DNA of 12,216 nt from an uncultured Acetatifactor sp. (GCA_910578215.1 CAJTPH010000057.1:1-12216), one strand, 5' to 3'. Positions 1-7,311 are shown, counted from the stretch's first letter. Notes: a model not told the origin generated them from the sequence alone. A program made the numbers and translations.

Positions 1-504
1 GCCAGGGGAAGTACCAAAAGGCGGAGGAGCTGTATGAAAGGAGCCTGCGAATAAGTGAGAAGGTGCTGGGAGAGGAGCATCCGTCTACGGCAGCAAGTTA
101 TAATAATCTGGCGGGAGTATATGCGAGCCAGGGGAAGTACCAAAAGGCGGAGGAGCTGTATGAAAGGAGCCTGCGAATAAGGGAAAAGGTGCTGGGAGAG
201 GAGCATCCGGATACGGCAGCAGGCTATAATAATCTGGCGGTAGTATACGAGAGCCAGGGGAAGTACCGAAAGGCGGAGGAGCTGTATGAAAGGAGCCTGC
301 GAATAAGGGAAAAGGTGCTGGGAGAGAAGCATCCGGATACGGCAGCAGGCTATAATAATCTGGCTGGAGTATATGCGAGCCAGGGGAAGTACCAAAAGGC
401 GGAGGAGCTGTATGAAAAGAGCCTGCGAATAAGAGAGAAGGTGCTGGGAGAGGAGCATCCGGATACGGCGGTAAGCTATCATAATCTGGCATTGCTTTAT
501 GCGG
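1..504 (+). repeat. Four near-identical 126-bp tandem units coding for TPRs
   Basis: Units begin at 1, 127, 253 and 379, each opening with GCCAGGGGAAGTACC. Comparing by eye, units 2 and 3 differ at about 6 of 126 positions and units 1 and 2 at about 9. The next unit (505 on) keeps only the protein pattern. The array may continue upstream of the window. DNA-level identity, including silent positions, indicates recent duplication or gene conversion. Confidence 0.95.
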
Positions 505-689
505 ACCGGGGCGAATATAAAAAAGCGCTGGGATATTGCTTTAAGGCATTCCGGATTTATGAGTTAAGATACGGAGCCGGTCACCCGCGTACCCAAGATA
601 TATTTAGTAACCTTCAAATCATATATTCAAAATGGGATTCGGAGGGTAGCTTCATCCATTGGCTGGAAGAAAAGATGAAACAAAAGTAA
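1..689 (+). CDS. TPR-repeat protein, 5'-truncated by window edge
   Basis: The reading frame is open from the first bases of the window, so the true start lies upstream; the GTG at 63 is only an internal codon. The visible ~229 residues are consecutive 42-residue tetratricopeptide units of the kinesin-light-chain/TPR_12 style. Each carries the pattern GKYQKAEELYERSLRI, then EKVLGEEHPDTA, then YNNLA.VY. Four units are nearly identical; a fifth (from about 505) is diverged and acts as a C-terminal cap, and the protein ends in a basic tail with stop TAA at 687-689. Such arrays bind proteins or peptides and are usually attached to an N-terminal effector (NB-ARC, CHAT, Fic and others), which cannot be seen here. 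There is no signal peptide or membrane segment in the visible part. A pilZ promoter starts 17 bp after the stop, so the next gene need not be co-transcribed. Certain as a TPR array; function unknown. Confidence 0.9.
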   Translation, partial: QGKYQKAEELYERSLRISEKVLGEEHPSTAASYNNLAGVYASQGKYQKAEELYERSLRIREKVLGEEHPDTAAGYNNLAVVYESQGKYRKAEELYERSLRIREKVLGEKHPDTAAGYNNLAGVYASQGKYQKAEELYEKSLRIREKVLGEEHPDTAVSYHNLALLYADRGEYKKALGYCFKAFRIYELRYGAGHPRTQDIFSNLQIIYSKWDSEGSFIHWLEEKMKQK

Positions 690-706
690 TATAAAAAGAT
701 TGGTAA

Positions 707-735
707 TTGCCTGTCTGTCAAATCTGTGATATGAT
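707..735 (+). promoter_or_regulatory. Sigma-A-type promoter for the PilZ-VanZ pair
   Basis: TTGCCT at 707-712, a 17-bp spacer and TATGAT at 730-735 match sigma-A boxes at 4/6 and 5/6. Transcription would start near 742, leaving a leader of about 30 nt with GGGGGATAAGGG just ahead of the ATG at 773. This argues that the upstream in-frame TTG at 707 is promoter DNA, not the gene start. Confidence 0.6.
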
Positions 736-772
736 TAAAAAAGTGATTTTACAAAAACGGGGGATAAGGGAC

Positions 773-1102
773 ATGGATGAGAGAAGAAAATCAAAGAGGA
801 CAGGGATGGCTTCCAGGCTGGTTATTAAGAGGCTGGACGACGGAAAAAGCAATGAGGTGGCAATCAACATCATTGATGTTTCCAAGTCGGGAATCGGCTT
901 TGAGTGCAGTGAGTCTTTGACCGTCGGGGAGGTATATGAGTCTTATCTGACCATATGGACCAAGGAGGTGCTGCATGCCTTTTTGCAGATCGTCAGGATC
1001 GATATGAATGAGGATATTTATTCATACGGAGCGGTCTTTATCGGAATGTCCGAGATGGACTCTGCGAGAATTGAGGTATATCAGACTGTCAATGGCCAGT
1101 AA
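773..1102 (+). CDS. PilZ-domain protein (probable c-di-GMP binder)
   Basis: The 109-residue product is a single-domain PilZ protein. The two c-di-GMP-binding signatures of the family are visible: RxxxR at residues 5-9 (RKSKR) and DxSxxG at 35-40 (DVSKSG), followed by strands ending in YGAVF (85-89), the usual PilZ closing strand. PilZ domains bind cyclic di-GMP and pass the signal to a partner; no effector domain is fused here, so it would act in trans in the cytoplasm. The ATG at 773 is chosen because a purine-rich ribosome binding site lies just upstream and a promoter occupies the longer N-terminal extension. The last 11 bp overlap the start of the VanZ-like gene, suggesting co-transcription and translational coupling. 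Domain call is firm; partner and output are unknown. Confidence 0.85.
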   Translation: MDERRKSKRTGMASRLVIKRLDDGKSNEVAINIIDVSKSGIGFECSESLTVGEVYESYLTIWTKEVLHAFLQIVRIDMNEDIYSYGAVFIGMSEMDSARIEVYQTVNGQ

Positions 1103-1601
1103 AAGAATGAAAAAGAGAAAAGTGATTGTGACGGCAGTATCGGGCGTTCTTCTGATGCTGCTGTATCTTATTATTTTCAGCTTTTCGGAGCAGAACGGGG
1201 AACAGTCAGGCTCCTTAAGCCAGATGATCTCCGAAAAGTGCGCGGCGTTTATCAACGCATTGTCGGGAAAGCATTGGAGCGACGCGGTGCTGGCCGGATG
1301 GGCGGAGTATTTTGAGCATCCCATCCGCAAGCTGGCGCATTTTACGGAATATGCCTGTATGGGTGTGCTTGTATATGTCCTTTGGAGCCAGTGGCTGCGG
1401 CAGGGGAAAAGGCTGTACGTCCTGACGGTTTTGTGGGTCTTTCTTTCCGCGCTGGGCGACGAGATCCATCAGCTCTTTGTGCCGGGCAGGTATGGCAGCT
1501 TCGCGGATGTGCTCCTGGATACAAGCGGGGGCATGTTTGGCATGCTGTTTTGCATTTGCGTGTACAGGCTGTTCAGACGCCGCAGGGCGAAGAAAAGCTG
1601 A
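1092..1601 (+). CDS. VanZ-like family membrane protein
   Basis: The 169-residue product starts with a basic stretch followed by a hydrophobic segment (about 10-30), a loop, and further membrane segments near 88-100, 108-121 and 143-160, ending in a basic RRRRAKK tail. The VanZ-family signatures are present: KLAHFTEY at 80-87, and DEIHQLFVPGR (123-133) followed by a conserved D at 139 and small residues. The founding VanZ is associated with low-level teicoplanin resistance; most relatives, including this one, have no assigned biochemical role and this is not evidence of glycopeptide resistance. The ATG at 1092 overlaps the PilZ gene by 11 bp; a second ATG at 1107 is possible and neither has a strong ribosome binding site, as expected for a coupled start. 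It converges on tyrA, whose stop is 41 bp away, with no convincing terminator between. Confidence 0.85.
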   Translation: MASKRMKKRKVIVTAVSGVLLMLLYLIIFSFSEQNGEQSGSLSQMISEKCAAFINALSGKHWSDAVLAGWAEYFEHPIRKLAHFTEYACMGVLVYVLWSQWLRQGKRLYVLTVLWVFLSALGDEIHQLFVPGRYGSFADVLLDTSGGMFGMLFCICVYRLFRRRRAKKS

Positions 1602-1642
1602 CGCCGTCCGGTCTTTTGGATCGGCCTGCCCGCGCATCCCTT

Positions 1643-2743
1643 CTATGGCTTGAAGATTGCATCGTAGCCTTCCTGCTTCAGAATTTCCATTGCCTGATTC
1701 AAGGCGTCTTCACTGTAAAATTCAAGGCTTAATACGCCGTCCTGGGATTCCCGGTTGTGGGAGATACCGATATTTTTGATGCTTAAGCCCCTGTCCGCAA
1801 GCAGGGTTGCGATGTGCGCCAGCGCCCCGGTTCTGTCGGCAATTTCCACATTGATGCGGAACGACCGCTTGATGGGGCCGCTGGAGGCGTTGATAAAGGA
1901 ATCCCGGTAGCTGCGGGCGTCCTCAAACTCCCGGAAAAGGGCGTCCCTGTCGCGGCTGTCAAGCCTTTGCTTAAAGCCTGTCAGGGCGCTTATATAATCC
2001 TCCAGGAGGGAGGAGAGGTTTGCGGTGTTTGTGAGGCATATCTGCTGCCACATCACGGCGGAGGAGGAGGCGATGCGGGTTATGTCCTTAAAGCCTCCTG
2101 CGGCAACCATCTTCATCAGTCCGTCCTCGTCGTCGCTGTCTCTCACAAGGTTCACCAGGGAGGCGGCGATCACATGGGGCAGATGGCTGATGGCGGCAAC
2201 CACATAGTCGTGCTTCCGGTAGTCCAGTATCAGGGGGATGGCCCCCATGCCCGCCACAAGGCTTCTGTAGGCGGCTGTTTTTTCCTCGGGGACGCCGGGA
2301 GCCGGCGTCAGAATGTAATAAGCGTTTTCAAGCAGGGACGCCCTGGAATTGGCGAAGCCCGTCCGTTCGCTGCCCGCCATGGGATGTCCGCCGATAAAGC
2401 GGCGGTCGAGACCCGCCGCGTGGACCGCCTCGTGGATGGCGGTTTTTACGCTGCCCACATCCGTCAGAAGGGCGTCCGGCTTCATGACACTTCCGACGGC
2501 GGCGAGATTTTCGTCATTTTTCTGAACAGGAGCGCATAGAAATATATAATCGCACTTCGAGAAGCTTTGGTCCACCGCCGAAGCGGCAATGTCCACGATT
2601 TGTTCCTTTACAGCCAGCGCCAGCGCTTCCCGGCTGGTATCGTAGGCCACAATCGTGATTTTGTCGTCAAATTTTTTCAGGGCTCTGGCGATGGAGCCGC
2701 CGATCAGCCCGAGACCGATAAAGCCACAGGTTATTGAAGACAT
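1643..2743 (-). CDS. tyrA: Prephenate dehydrogenase with C-terminal ACT domain
   Basis: TyrA converts prephenate and NAD+ to 4-hydroxyphenylpyruvate, CO2 and NADH in tyrosine biosynthesis. The 366-residue product has the Rossmann nucleotide-binding loop GFIGLGLIGGSIA at 7-19, DVGSVK at 95-100, and GGHPMAGSE at 118-126 containing the family's catalytic histidine (H120). The helical dimerisation domain with ISHLPH (185-190) follows. An ACT domain occupies about 296-366 (RINVEIADRTGALAHI onward) and is the expected site of tyrosine feedback inhibition. Length and domain order are normal for Firmicutes TyrA without a fused chorismate mutase. The start at 2743 is chosen because GAGG lies 7 nt upstream and the promoter overlaps the alternative ATG at 2794. 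It stands alone, without other aromatic-pathway genes in view. Confidence 0.95.
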   Translation of the reverse strand: MSSITCGFIGLGLIGGSIARALKKFDDKITIVAYDTSREALALAVKEQIVDIAASAVDQSFSKCDYIFLCAPVQKNDENLAAVGSVMKPDALLTDVGSVKTAIHEAVHAAGLDRRFIGGHPMAGSERTGFANSRASLLENAYYILTPAPGVPEEKTAAYRSLVAGMGAIPLILDYRKHDYVVAAISHLPHVIAASLVNLVRDSDDEDGLMKMVAAGGFKDITRIASSSAVMWQQICLTNTANLSSLLEDYISALTGFKQRLDSRDRDALFREFEDARSYRDSFINASSGPIKRSFRINVEIADRTGALAHIATLLADRGLSIKNIGISHNRESQDGVLSLEFYSEDALNQAMEILKQEGYDAIFKP

Positions 2744-2765
2744 GGGTTTACCTCGTTTCCTGAAA

Positions 2766-2794
2766 ATTATTAAGGGCAGCTGACAGGACGTCAA
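2766..2794 (-). promoter_or_regulatory. Sigma-A-type promoter for tyrA
   Basis: Read on the minus strand: TTGACG (2794-2789), a 17-bp spacer and AATAAT (2771-2766), each 5/6 to consensus. Transcription would begin near 2759, giving a very short leader with only the ribosome binding site. The 10-bp palindrome CCGTATACGG at 2796-2805 abuts the -35 box and could be an operator. No T-box or other long leader fits in this space. Confidence 0.6.
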
Positions 2795-3077
2795 GCCGTA
2801 TACGGAAAAGCTAAGGCTATCTTAACACATGCCCCCGTATATTTCCAGCCGCAATTTGCCCTTTGGCGGTAAATTGCAGCAGGGCTTTTCGCGGTCTGCC
2901 GGGTTTACCGGGAAGCCTCTGCGGAGGGGAAAATAAAAATCCGGGAAATTTGTCAAATAAGTCTGAGAATCACTTGTAAAATGCGCGAATTTTTAGTAAT
3001 ATTATAGAATGGGGACTGAATAAAAGATTTTATTCGGTATAAATGCCCAAAATACAATATATTTGGAGGAAAACTAT
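2795..3077. other. Divergent intergenic region upstream of the EF-G-like gene
   Basis: No gene is supported here. It contains a possible hairpin at 2851-2877 (GCAATTTGCC and GGTAAATTGC arms, 7-nt loop, one G-T pair) and a short AT-rich inverted repeat at 3018-3035 (GAATAAAA-GA-TTTTATTC). A weak promoter candidate for the downstream gene is TTGTAA (2974-2979), 17 bp, TAATAT (2997-3002), only 4/6 in each box; other pairings are possible, so the start point is not settled. The ribosome binding site GGAGG (3065-3069) sits 8 nt before the ATG at 3078. Confidence 0.45.
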
Positions 3078-5171
3078 ATGAAGGTTTACACAACTGACAA
3101 GATTCGTAACGTAGTGCTGTTGGGACATGGCGGAAGCGGAAAGACAAGCCTTGCCGAGAGCTTTGCCTATCTGTCCGGTATCACGTCCCGTATGGGCAAA
3201 GTGTCCGACGGAAATACGTTGAGCGATTACAGCAAAGAAGAACAGAAGCGGCAGTTTTCCATCAATACCTCCGTTATACCTGTCGAGTGGGAAGGATACA
3301 AGATAAACATAATAGATGCGCCCGGTTATTTTGATTTTGTAGGAGAGGCGGAGGAAGCCGTCAGCGCAGCCGGCGCGGCAATCATTGTCGTAAACGGAAA
3401 ATCCGGCATCGAGGTCGGGACCCAGAAGGCCTGGGAGATGTGTGAAAAGTATAAGCTGCCCCGTTTTATCTATGTCTCCAACATGGATGTGGACAACGCC
3501 TCCTTCCGCCAGGTTGTGGAGGACATGACCGCTCTCTACGGCAAGAAGATGGCGCCCTTCCACCTGCCTATCAGAGAGGACGAAAAGTTTGTGGGCTATG
3601 TGAATGTGATCTCGGAGACGGGAAACCGCTGGCAGGGCAAGGATGTGGTTCCCTGTGAGGTGCCCGAGTACAACAAGGCAAACCTGCAGATCTGCCGCGA
3701 TACCTTGATGGAGGCGGTGGCGGAGACCAGCGAGGAGATGATGGAGCGGTATTTCGGCGGGGAGACCTTCTCCGAGGCGGAGATCAGGGCGGCGCTCCGG
3801 ACAAACGTGTGCGAGTGCAGCATCGTGCCCATGACCATGGGCTCCAATACCCTTTGCCAGGGGATGTATACGCTGCTTGACGATATTATCAAATATATGC
3901 CCAGTCCCGAAAACCGCCAGGTGGCAGGCATCAACATGAAGACCAACGAGATCTATAATGCGGATTATGACTTTTCCAAGGCAAAGTCGGCATATATCTG
4001 GAAGACCATCGTGGACCCCTTTATCGGCAAGTACTCCCTGATAAAGGTGAATTCGGGCGTGCTGAAGCAGGATGACCTGATCTACAACATAGACCGTGAT
4101 ATCGAGGAAAAGGTAGGAAAAATTTATGTCCTGCAGGGAAACAAGCCTGTGGAGGTGCCCGAGCTGCATGCCGGCGACATCGGCGCGCTGGCAAAGCTGA
4201 CGGCGGCCAGGACCGGAAACAGCCTCTCCACAAAGGCTACGCCCATCAAGTTCGGCAAGTTTGAGATTTCCACTCCTTACACCTGTATGCGTTATAAGCC
4301 CAAGAACAAGGGGGATGTGGATAAGATTTCCCAGGCTCTGCAGAAGCTGACCCATGAGGATCTGACCCTGAAGGTGGTAAACGACGGAGAAAACAGGCAG
4401 ACCCTGCTTTACGGCATGGGCGACCAGCATCTGGAGGTCATCGCCAGCAGGCTGTTGAACGAGTATAAGGTGGAGGTAGAGCTGTCCAAGCCCAAGGTGG
4501 CATACAAAGAGACCGTCAAGGGTAAGTCCGACGTGGAATATAAATATAAAAAGCAGACCGGCGGACATGGTCAGTACGGGCATGTGAAAATGCGCTTTGA
4601 GTCCTCGGGAAATGTGGAGCAGGCGTATGTGTTCGAGCAGGAGGTAGTAGGGGGCGCCGTTCCCAAGAATTATTACCCCGCGGTGGAGAAGGGCCTGCAG
4701 GAATCCGTTCTCAAGGGGCCTATGGCAGCGTATCCTGTGGTTGGCGTCAAGGCGGTGCTTTATGACGGCTCCTATCATCCCGTAGATTCCTCCGAGGCGG
4801 CGTTTAAGATGGCGGCGATACAGGCGTTCAAGAAGGGCTTTATGGAGGCAAAGCCTGTACTTTTGGAGCCCATAACCAGCCTGAAGGTCACCGTTCCGGA
4901 CAACTACACGGGCGATGTCATGGGCGACCTGAACAAGAGACGGGGACGGGTGCTTGGCATGAATCCCCTGCCCGGCGGAAAGCAGGTCATAGAGGCGGAG
5001 GTTCCGGAGAGCAGTCTGTTCGGCTATTGCACGGATCTGCGTTCCATGACAGGAGGCAGAGGGGAGTATTCCTATGAGTTTGCCCGCTATGAGCAGGCTC
5101 CCAGCGACGTGCAGGAGAAGGAGGTAGCCGCAAGGGCTGCAAAGGTAGCTGAAAATAACGCCGAGGAATAA
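3078..5171 (+). CDS. EF-G-like translational GTPase (EF-G paralog)
   Basis: The 697-residue product has the full five-domain EF-G layout: G domain (about 1-275), domain II (about 285-385), III (about 395-465), IV (about 470-590, with KKQTGGHGQYGHV at 491-503 and HPVDSSEAAFKMAA) and V (about 595-670, NYTGDVMGDLNKRRGRV). The P-loop GHGGSGKTS (16-24) is intact. Two GTPase motifs deviate: G3 reads DAPGYFDF (80-87), with Tyr where canonical EF-G has the catalytic His of DTPGH, and G4 reads SNMD (134-137) instead of NKMD. To my knowledge DAPGY is typical of the EF-G-2/FusA2-like subfamily rather than the main translocase, so I call it an EF-G-like paralog and give no fusA symbol; canonical fusA normally sits with rpsL/rpsG, absent here. 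Acts on the ribosome by homology; exact role unknown. Confidence 0.88.
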   Translation: MKVYTTDKIRNVVLLGHGGSGKTSLAESFAYLSGITSRMGKVSDGNTLSDYSKEEQKRQFSINTSVIPVEWEGYKINIIDAPGYFDFVGEAEEAVSAAGAAIIVVNGKSGIEVGTQKAWEMCEKYKLPRFIYVSNMDVDNASFRQVVEDMTALYGKKMAPFHLPIREDEKFVGYVNVISETGNRWQGKDVVPCEVPEYNKANLQICRDTLMEAVAETSEEMMERYFGGETFSEAEIRAALRTNVCECSIVPMTMGSNTLCQGMYTLLDDIIKYMPSPENRQVAGINMKTNEIYNADYDFSKAKSAYIWKTIVDPFIGKYSLIKVNSGVLKQDDLIYNIDRDIEEKVGKIYVLQGNKPVEVPELHAGDIGALAKLTAARTGNSLSTKATPIKFGKFEISTPYTCMRYKPKNKGDVDKISQALQKLTHEDLTLKVVNDGENRQTLLYGMGDQHLEVIASRLLNEYKVEVELSKPKVAYKETVKGKSDVEYKYKKQTGGHGQYGHVKMRFESSGNVEQAYVFEQEVVGGAVPKNYYPAVEKGLQESVLKGPMAAYPVVGVKAVLYDGSYHPVDSSEAAFKMAAIQAFKKGFMEAKPVLLEPITSLKVTVPDNYTGDVMGDLNKRRGRVLGMNPLPGGKQVIEAEVPESSLFGYCTDLRSMTGGRGEYSYEFARYEQAPSDVQEKEVAARAAKVAENNAEE

Positions 5172-5179
5172 GGAAGGGG

Positions 5180-5214
5180 CAGCCTGCAAAAGGAAGCCGA
5201 TGAAAAGCAGGCTG
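5180..5214 (+). other. Hairpin just after the EF-G-like gene
   Basis: CAGCCTGC (5180-5187) and GCAGGCTG (5207-5214) are perfect 8-bp complements separated by 19 nt, starting 8 nt after the stop. No T-tract follows, so it is not a classical Rho-independent terminator. It could protect the mRNA 3' end. The right arm lies in the first 42-bp repeat unit, which carries GCAGGCTG where units 2 and 3 have GCAAGCTG. Confidence 0.5.
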
Positions 5215-5356
5215 TAAATGCCATTCGGTGAAAGGAAGCCGATGAAAAGCAAGCTGTAAATGTCATTCAGTGAAAGGAAGCCGATGAAAAGCAAGCTGTA
5301 AATGTCATTCGGTAAAAGTAAGCCGATGAAAAGTAAGCTGTAAATGCCATTCGGTG
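5189..5356. repeat. Tandem array of four 42-bp units
   Basis: Units start at 5189, 5231, 5273 and 5315 with core AAAGGAAGCCGATGAAAAGC followed by AAGCTGTAAATGTCATTCGG. A fifth, badly decayed unit begins at 5357. In the frame of the upstream GTPase each of the first three units reads KEADEKQAVN(A/V)I(R/Q) and then a stop codon, so the array is not translated as a long protein; the fourth has a further internal TAA. Each unit can pair CCGA with TCGG across about 25 nt. I see no known element type; it looks like a minisatellite that expanded at the 3' end of the GTPase gene. Confidence 0.9.
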
Positions 5357-5359
5357 AAA

Positions 5360-5380
5360 GACAATCGGTAAAAGGTTGTC
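5360..5380 (+). other. Small hairpin after the 42-bp repeats
   Basis: GACAATC (5360-5366) pairs with GGTTGTC (5374-5380) over 7 bp with one G-T pair and a 7-nt loop. The following bases GGTAACAGAC lack a T-tract. The rest of 5381-5427 shows nothing recognisable. Confidence 0.4.
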
Positions 5381-5427
5381 GGTAACAGACAGCTGGTAAT
5401 AACAGTAGGAAAAGAGTAACTGGGTAA

Positions 5428-5455
5428 TTGAAAATGTAAAAACTGTAATTATAAT
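5428..5455 (+). promoter_or_regulatory. Sigma-A-type promoter for the double-HTH regulator
   Basis: TTGAAA (5428-5433), a 16-bp spacer and a perfect TATAAT (5450-5455). Transcription would start near 5462, with ribosome binding site AGAGGA at 5477-5482 and a TTG start at 5491. The good match suggests constitutive expression of the regulator unless a repressor acts here. Confidence 0.7.
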
Positions 5456-5490
5456 AAAAGCAAGTTGAGATACAAAAGAGGATCTTTTAT

Positions 5491-7311
5491 TTGGGAAATA
5501 CATTTTGTGAAATGATTTTAAGAACGATTCAGGAGCGCAACATCAAACAGCGGGATCTGTGCTACGGGCTGTGCTCTGAGAGCACCTTTACCAGATATCT
5601 CAGAGGGGACAGACACATGGACCGGCTGCTGATGACGGTGCTGATGCAGAGGCTGGGAGAGTCTCCGGAAAAATTCTGTCCCTTGTTGTCGGAGGAGGAA
5701 TACCGCTATTTTGAATGGAGGCAGCAGGTTGCCGTGGCGCAGCTCCATAAGGACTGGCAGGAGCTGGACCTTTTGCTGCGGCAGCCCGCCGCCCGGGACA
5801 CCTCCTGCAACGAGGTGCTGCAGAGGCAGTATTACCTTCTGGTATTCGGTATTGTTCAGGAAAAGTGCTACGGGAACAGGGAGGAGAGCCTGAGGGCGCT
5901 GGAGCAGGCTCTTGTCCTGACCGTTCCGAAATACGGTATGAACCTCCAGGAGGGCGCACGCCTGGGTGTCCAGGAGATCAACACCCTGCTGCTGTGGCAG
6001 AATCTGCAGCCGGACAGGGAAAAGTCCTATCATATCCTGAAGGGGCTGGTTAATTACGTGGACACCTGCTATAAAGGCGCCCAGGAAAAGTGTAAGATTT
6101 ATCCCAAGGTGGTGGCGCAGTATCTGCCGTTTCTGAACCAGAAAAAAATGTATTACGAGTGTATGACGCTGGCGCAGAAGGCAGTTCAATTGATTACTGC
6201 TTCAGGATATGCCGTGGGAGTGGAGAAAATACTGCAGGCTTATATAGAGGCGATGAGCGCGGTGCAGGCGCCGGGGCTGGAGGAAGTTCGTACCCAGCTC
6301 TGGGCATGGAGGGAAATCCGCAGGGAGTGTATCGGCATCCAGGAGGAGGCGGGGGACGAGCTGTACCTTTTGAATATGTGGCAGGAGATAGAGCTGCTTC
6401 AGGAGGTCATCAGCCGCAGCAGAAGGGAGCAGGGCTATACCCAGAAGAGGCTCAGCGAGGATATCTGTGAGCCGGAGACTCTCTCAAGGATTGAGAGCGG
6501 CAAGCGGGCGCCCTATAAGAAGACCTATCAGGCGCTGGCAAAAAAGCTCTCCCTGCCCCACGAATATTATTTCAGCACCATCGAGGCGGACAATTTCCAG
6601 ACGCTGGAGCTGAGATGGGAGTTTGAGGTGCAGATGGTAGGCAGGCAGTGGCAGAGGGCGGAGGAGTTGGTGGAACGGCTGGAGGAAAGTTTGGATCTGT
6701 CCATTCCCTGTAACAGGCAGTATGTGGAGCAGGCCAGATACCTGATCCAAAAGGGCACAGGCCATATAAAAGCCGCCGACAGCTTTGGGCATATTGTGCG
6801 CATTCTGCGTTACAGCATTGAACATATGCCTCAGAGCGAAGACATTAACACATGGACGGAGAAGCTCTGGGAGCATCTCTTTACGGAGCGGGAGATGTCC
6901 CTTATGCTGCAGCTGGCGGATTCTCTGCAGGCGAAAAAGAAATATGACCAGGCGGCATACCTTCTGGAGAGGATGCTGAAATATTACCAGAGCAGTCAGG
7001 TCAAGCTGCAATTTCATCACCGCATTGTTTTGCTGATCTATGCCAGACTGACCGTACAATACAGTCTGCTGGGAGAATGGGAAAAGGAGCGGGAATATTC
7101 AGACGCAGGCATTCAGATGATAATGCTGTGCGAGAATAAAAAGATGCTTCCTTTTTTCTTAAATAACAGGGCGGACGCTTTAGAGAATTTGGGAAAAAAG
7201 GAAGCGGCATTAGAATTTTATGAGCTTGCCTACCACAGTGCGAGGTTGCTAAAGTCAACAACAGAAACTGTCGCAAAATTTTCCTATGAAAAACTGAAAC
7301 AGAAAATGTAA
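5491..7311 (+). CDS. Double-HTH, TPR-like transcriptional regulator (RRNPP-like architecture)
   Basis: The 606-residue protein reads as two tandem HTH-plus-helical-repeat modules. HTH1 is at about 9-62 (ILRTIQERNIKQRDLCYGLC, then STFTRYLRGDRHMD). A helical region follows (about 70-300). HTH2 at about 302-357 is a textbook XRE/Cro fold (QGYTQKRLSEDICEPETLSR, then IESGKRAP). The C-terminal region (about 370-606) is TPR-like, with repeats such as KKYDQAAYLLERMLKYY and GKKEAALEFYELAYHSARLL. There is no membrane segment, so it should act in the cytoplasm on DNA. XRE-HTH plus TPR is the layout of RRNPP peptide-sensing regulators (PlcR, Rgg, ComR), but those are about 300 residues with one HTH. The TTG start at 5491 has AGAGGA 8 nt upstream; ATG 5512 would cut into HTH1. 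Tail-to-tail with a small exported-peptide gene 67 bp away. Regulator call is firm; peptide sensing is inferred. Confidence 0.8.
   Translation: MGNTFCEMILRTIQERNIKQRDLCYGLCSESTFTRYLRGDRHMDRLLMTVLMQRLGESPEKFCPLLSEEEYRYFEWRQQVAVAQLHKDWQELDLLLRQPAARDTSCNEVLQRQYYLLVFGIVQEKCYGNREESLRALEQALVLTVPKYGMNLQEGARLGVQEINTLLLWQNLQPDREKSYHILKGLVNYVDTCYKGAQEKCKIYPKVVAQYLPFLNQKKMYYECMTLAQKAVQLITASGYAVGVEKILQAYIEAMSAVQAPGLEEVRTQLWAWREIRRECIGIQEEAGDELYLLNMWQEIELLQEVISRSRREQGYTQKRLSEDICEPETLSRIESGKRAPYKKTYQALAKKLSLPHEYYFSTIEADNFQTLELRWEFEVQMVGRQWQRAEELVERLEESLDLSIPCNRQYVEQARYLIQKGTGHIKAADSFGHIVRILRYSIEHMPQSEDINTWTEKLWEHLFTEREMSLMLQLADSLQAKKKYDQAAYLLERMLKYYQSSQVKLQFHHRIVLLIYARLTVQYSLLGEWEKEREYSDAGIQMIMLCENKKMLPFFLNNRADALENLGKKEAALEFYELAYHSARLLKSTTETVAKFSYEKLKQKM

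Noticed and set aside
85..492. Repetitive Pro-rich minus-strand frame opposite the TPR array
   Set aside because: Its repeats are the reverse reading of the 126-bp units; the plus frame encodes genuine TPRs.
2789..2794. ACGTCA half-site shared with the peptide-gene dyad at the tyrA -35
   Set aside because: It is a six-base match without the second half-site in matching layout; chance is sufficient.
3030..5294. 754-codon open frame antisense to the EF-G-like gene
   Set aside because: It mirrors the codon bias of the well-supported GTPase gene, has no family-like motifs, starts inside the 42-bp repeats and has no sensible ribosome binding site.
5172..5427. CRISPR array
   Set aside because: The 42-bp units are contiguous with no unique spacers, and no cas genes are present.
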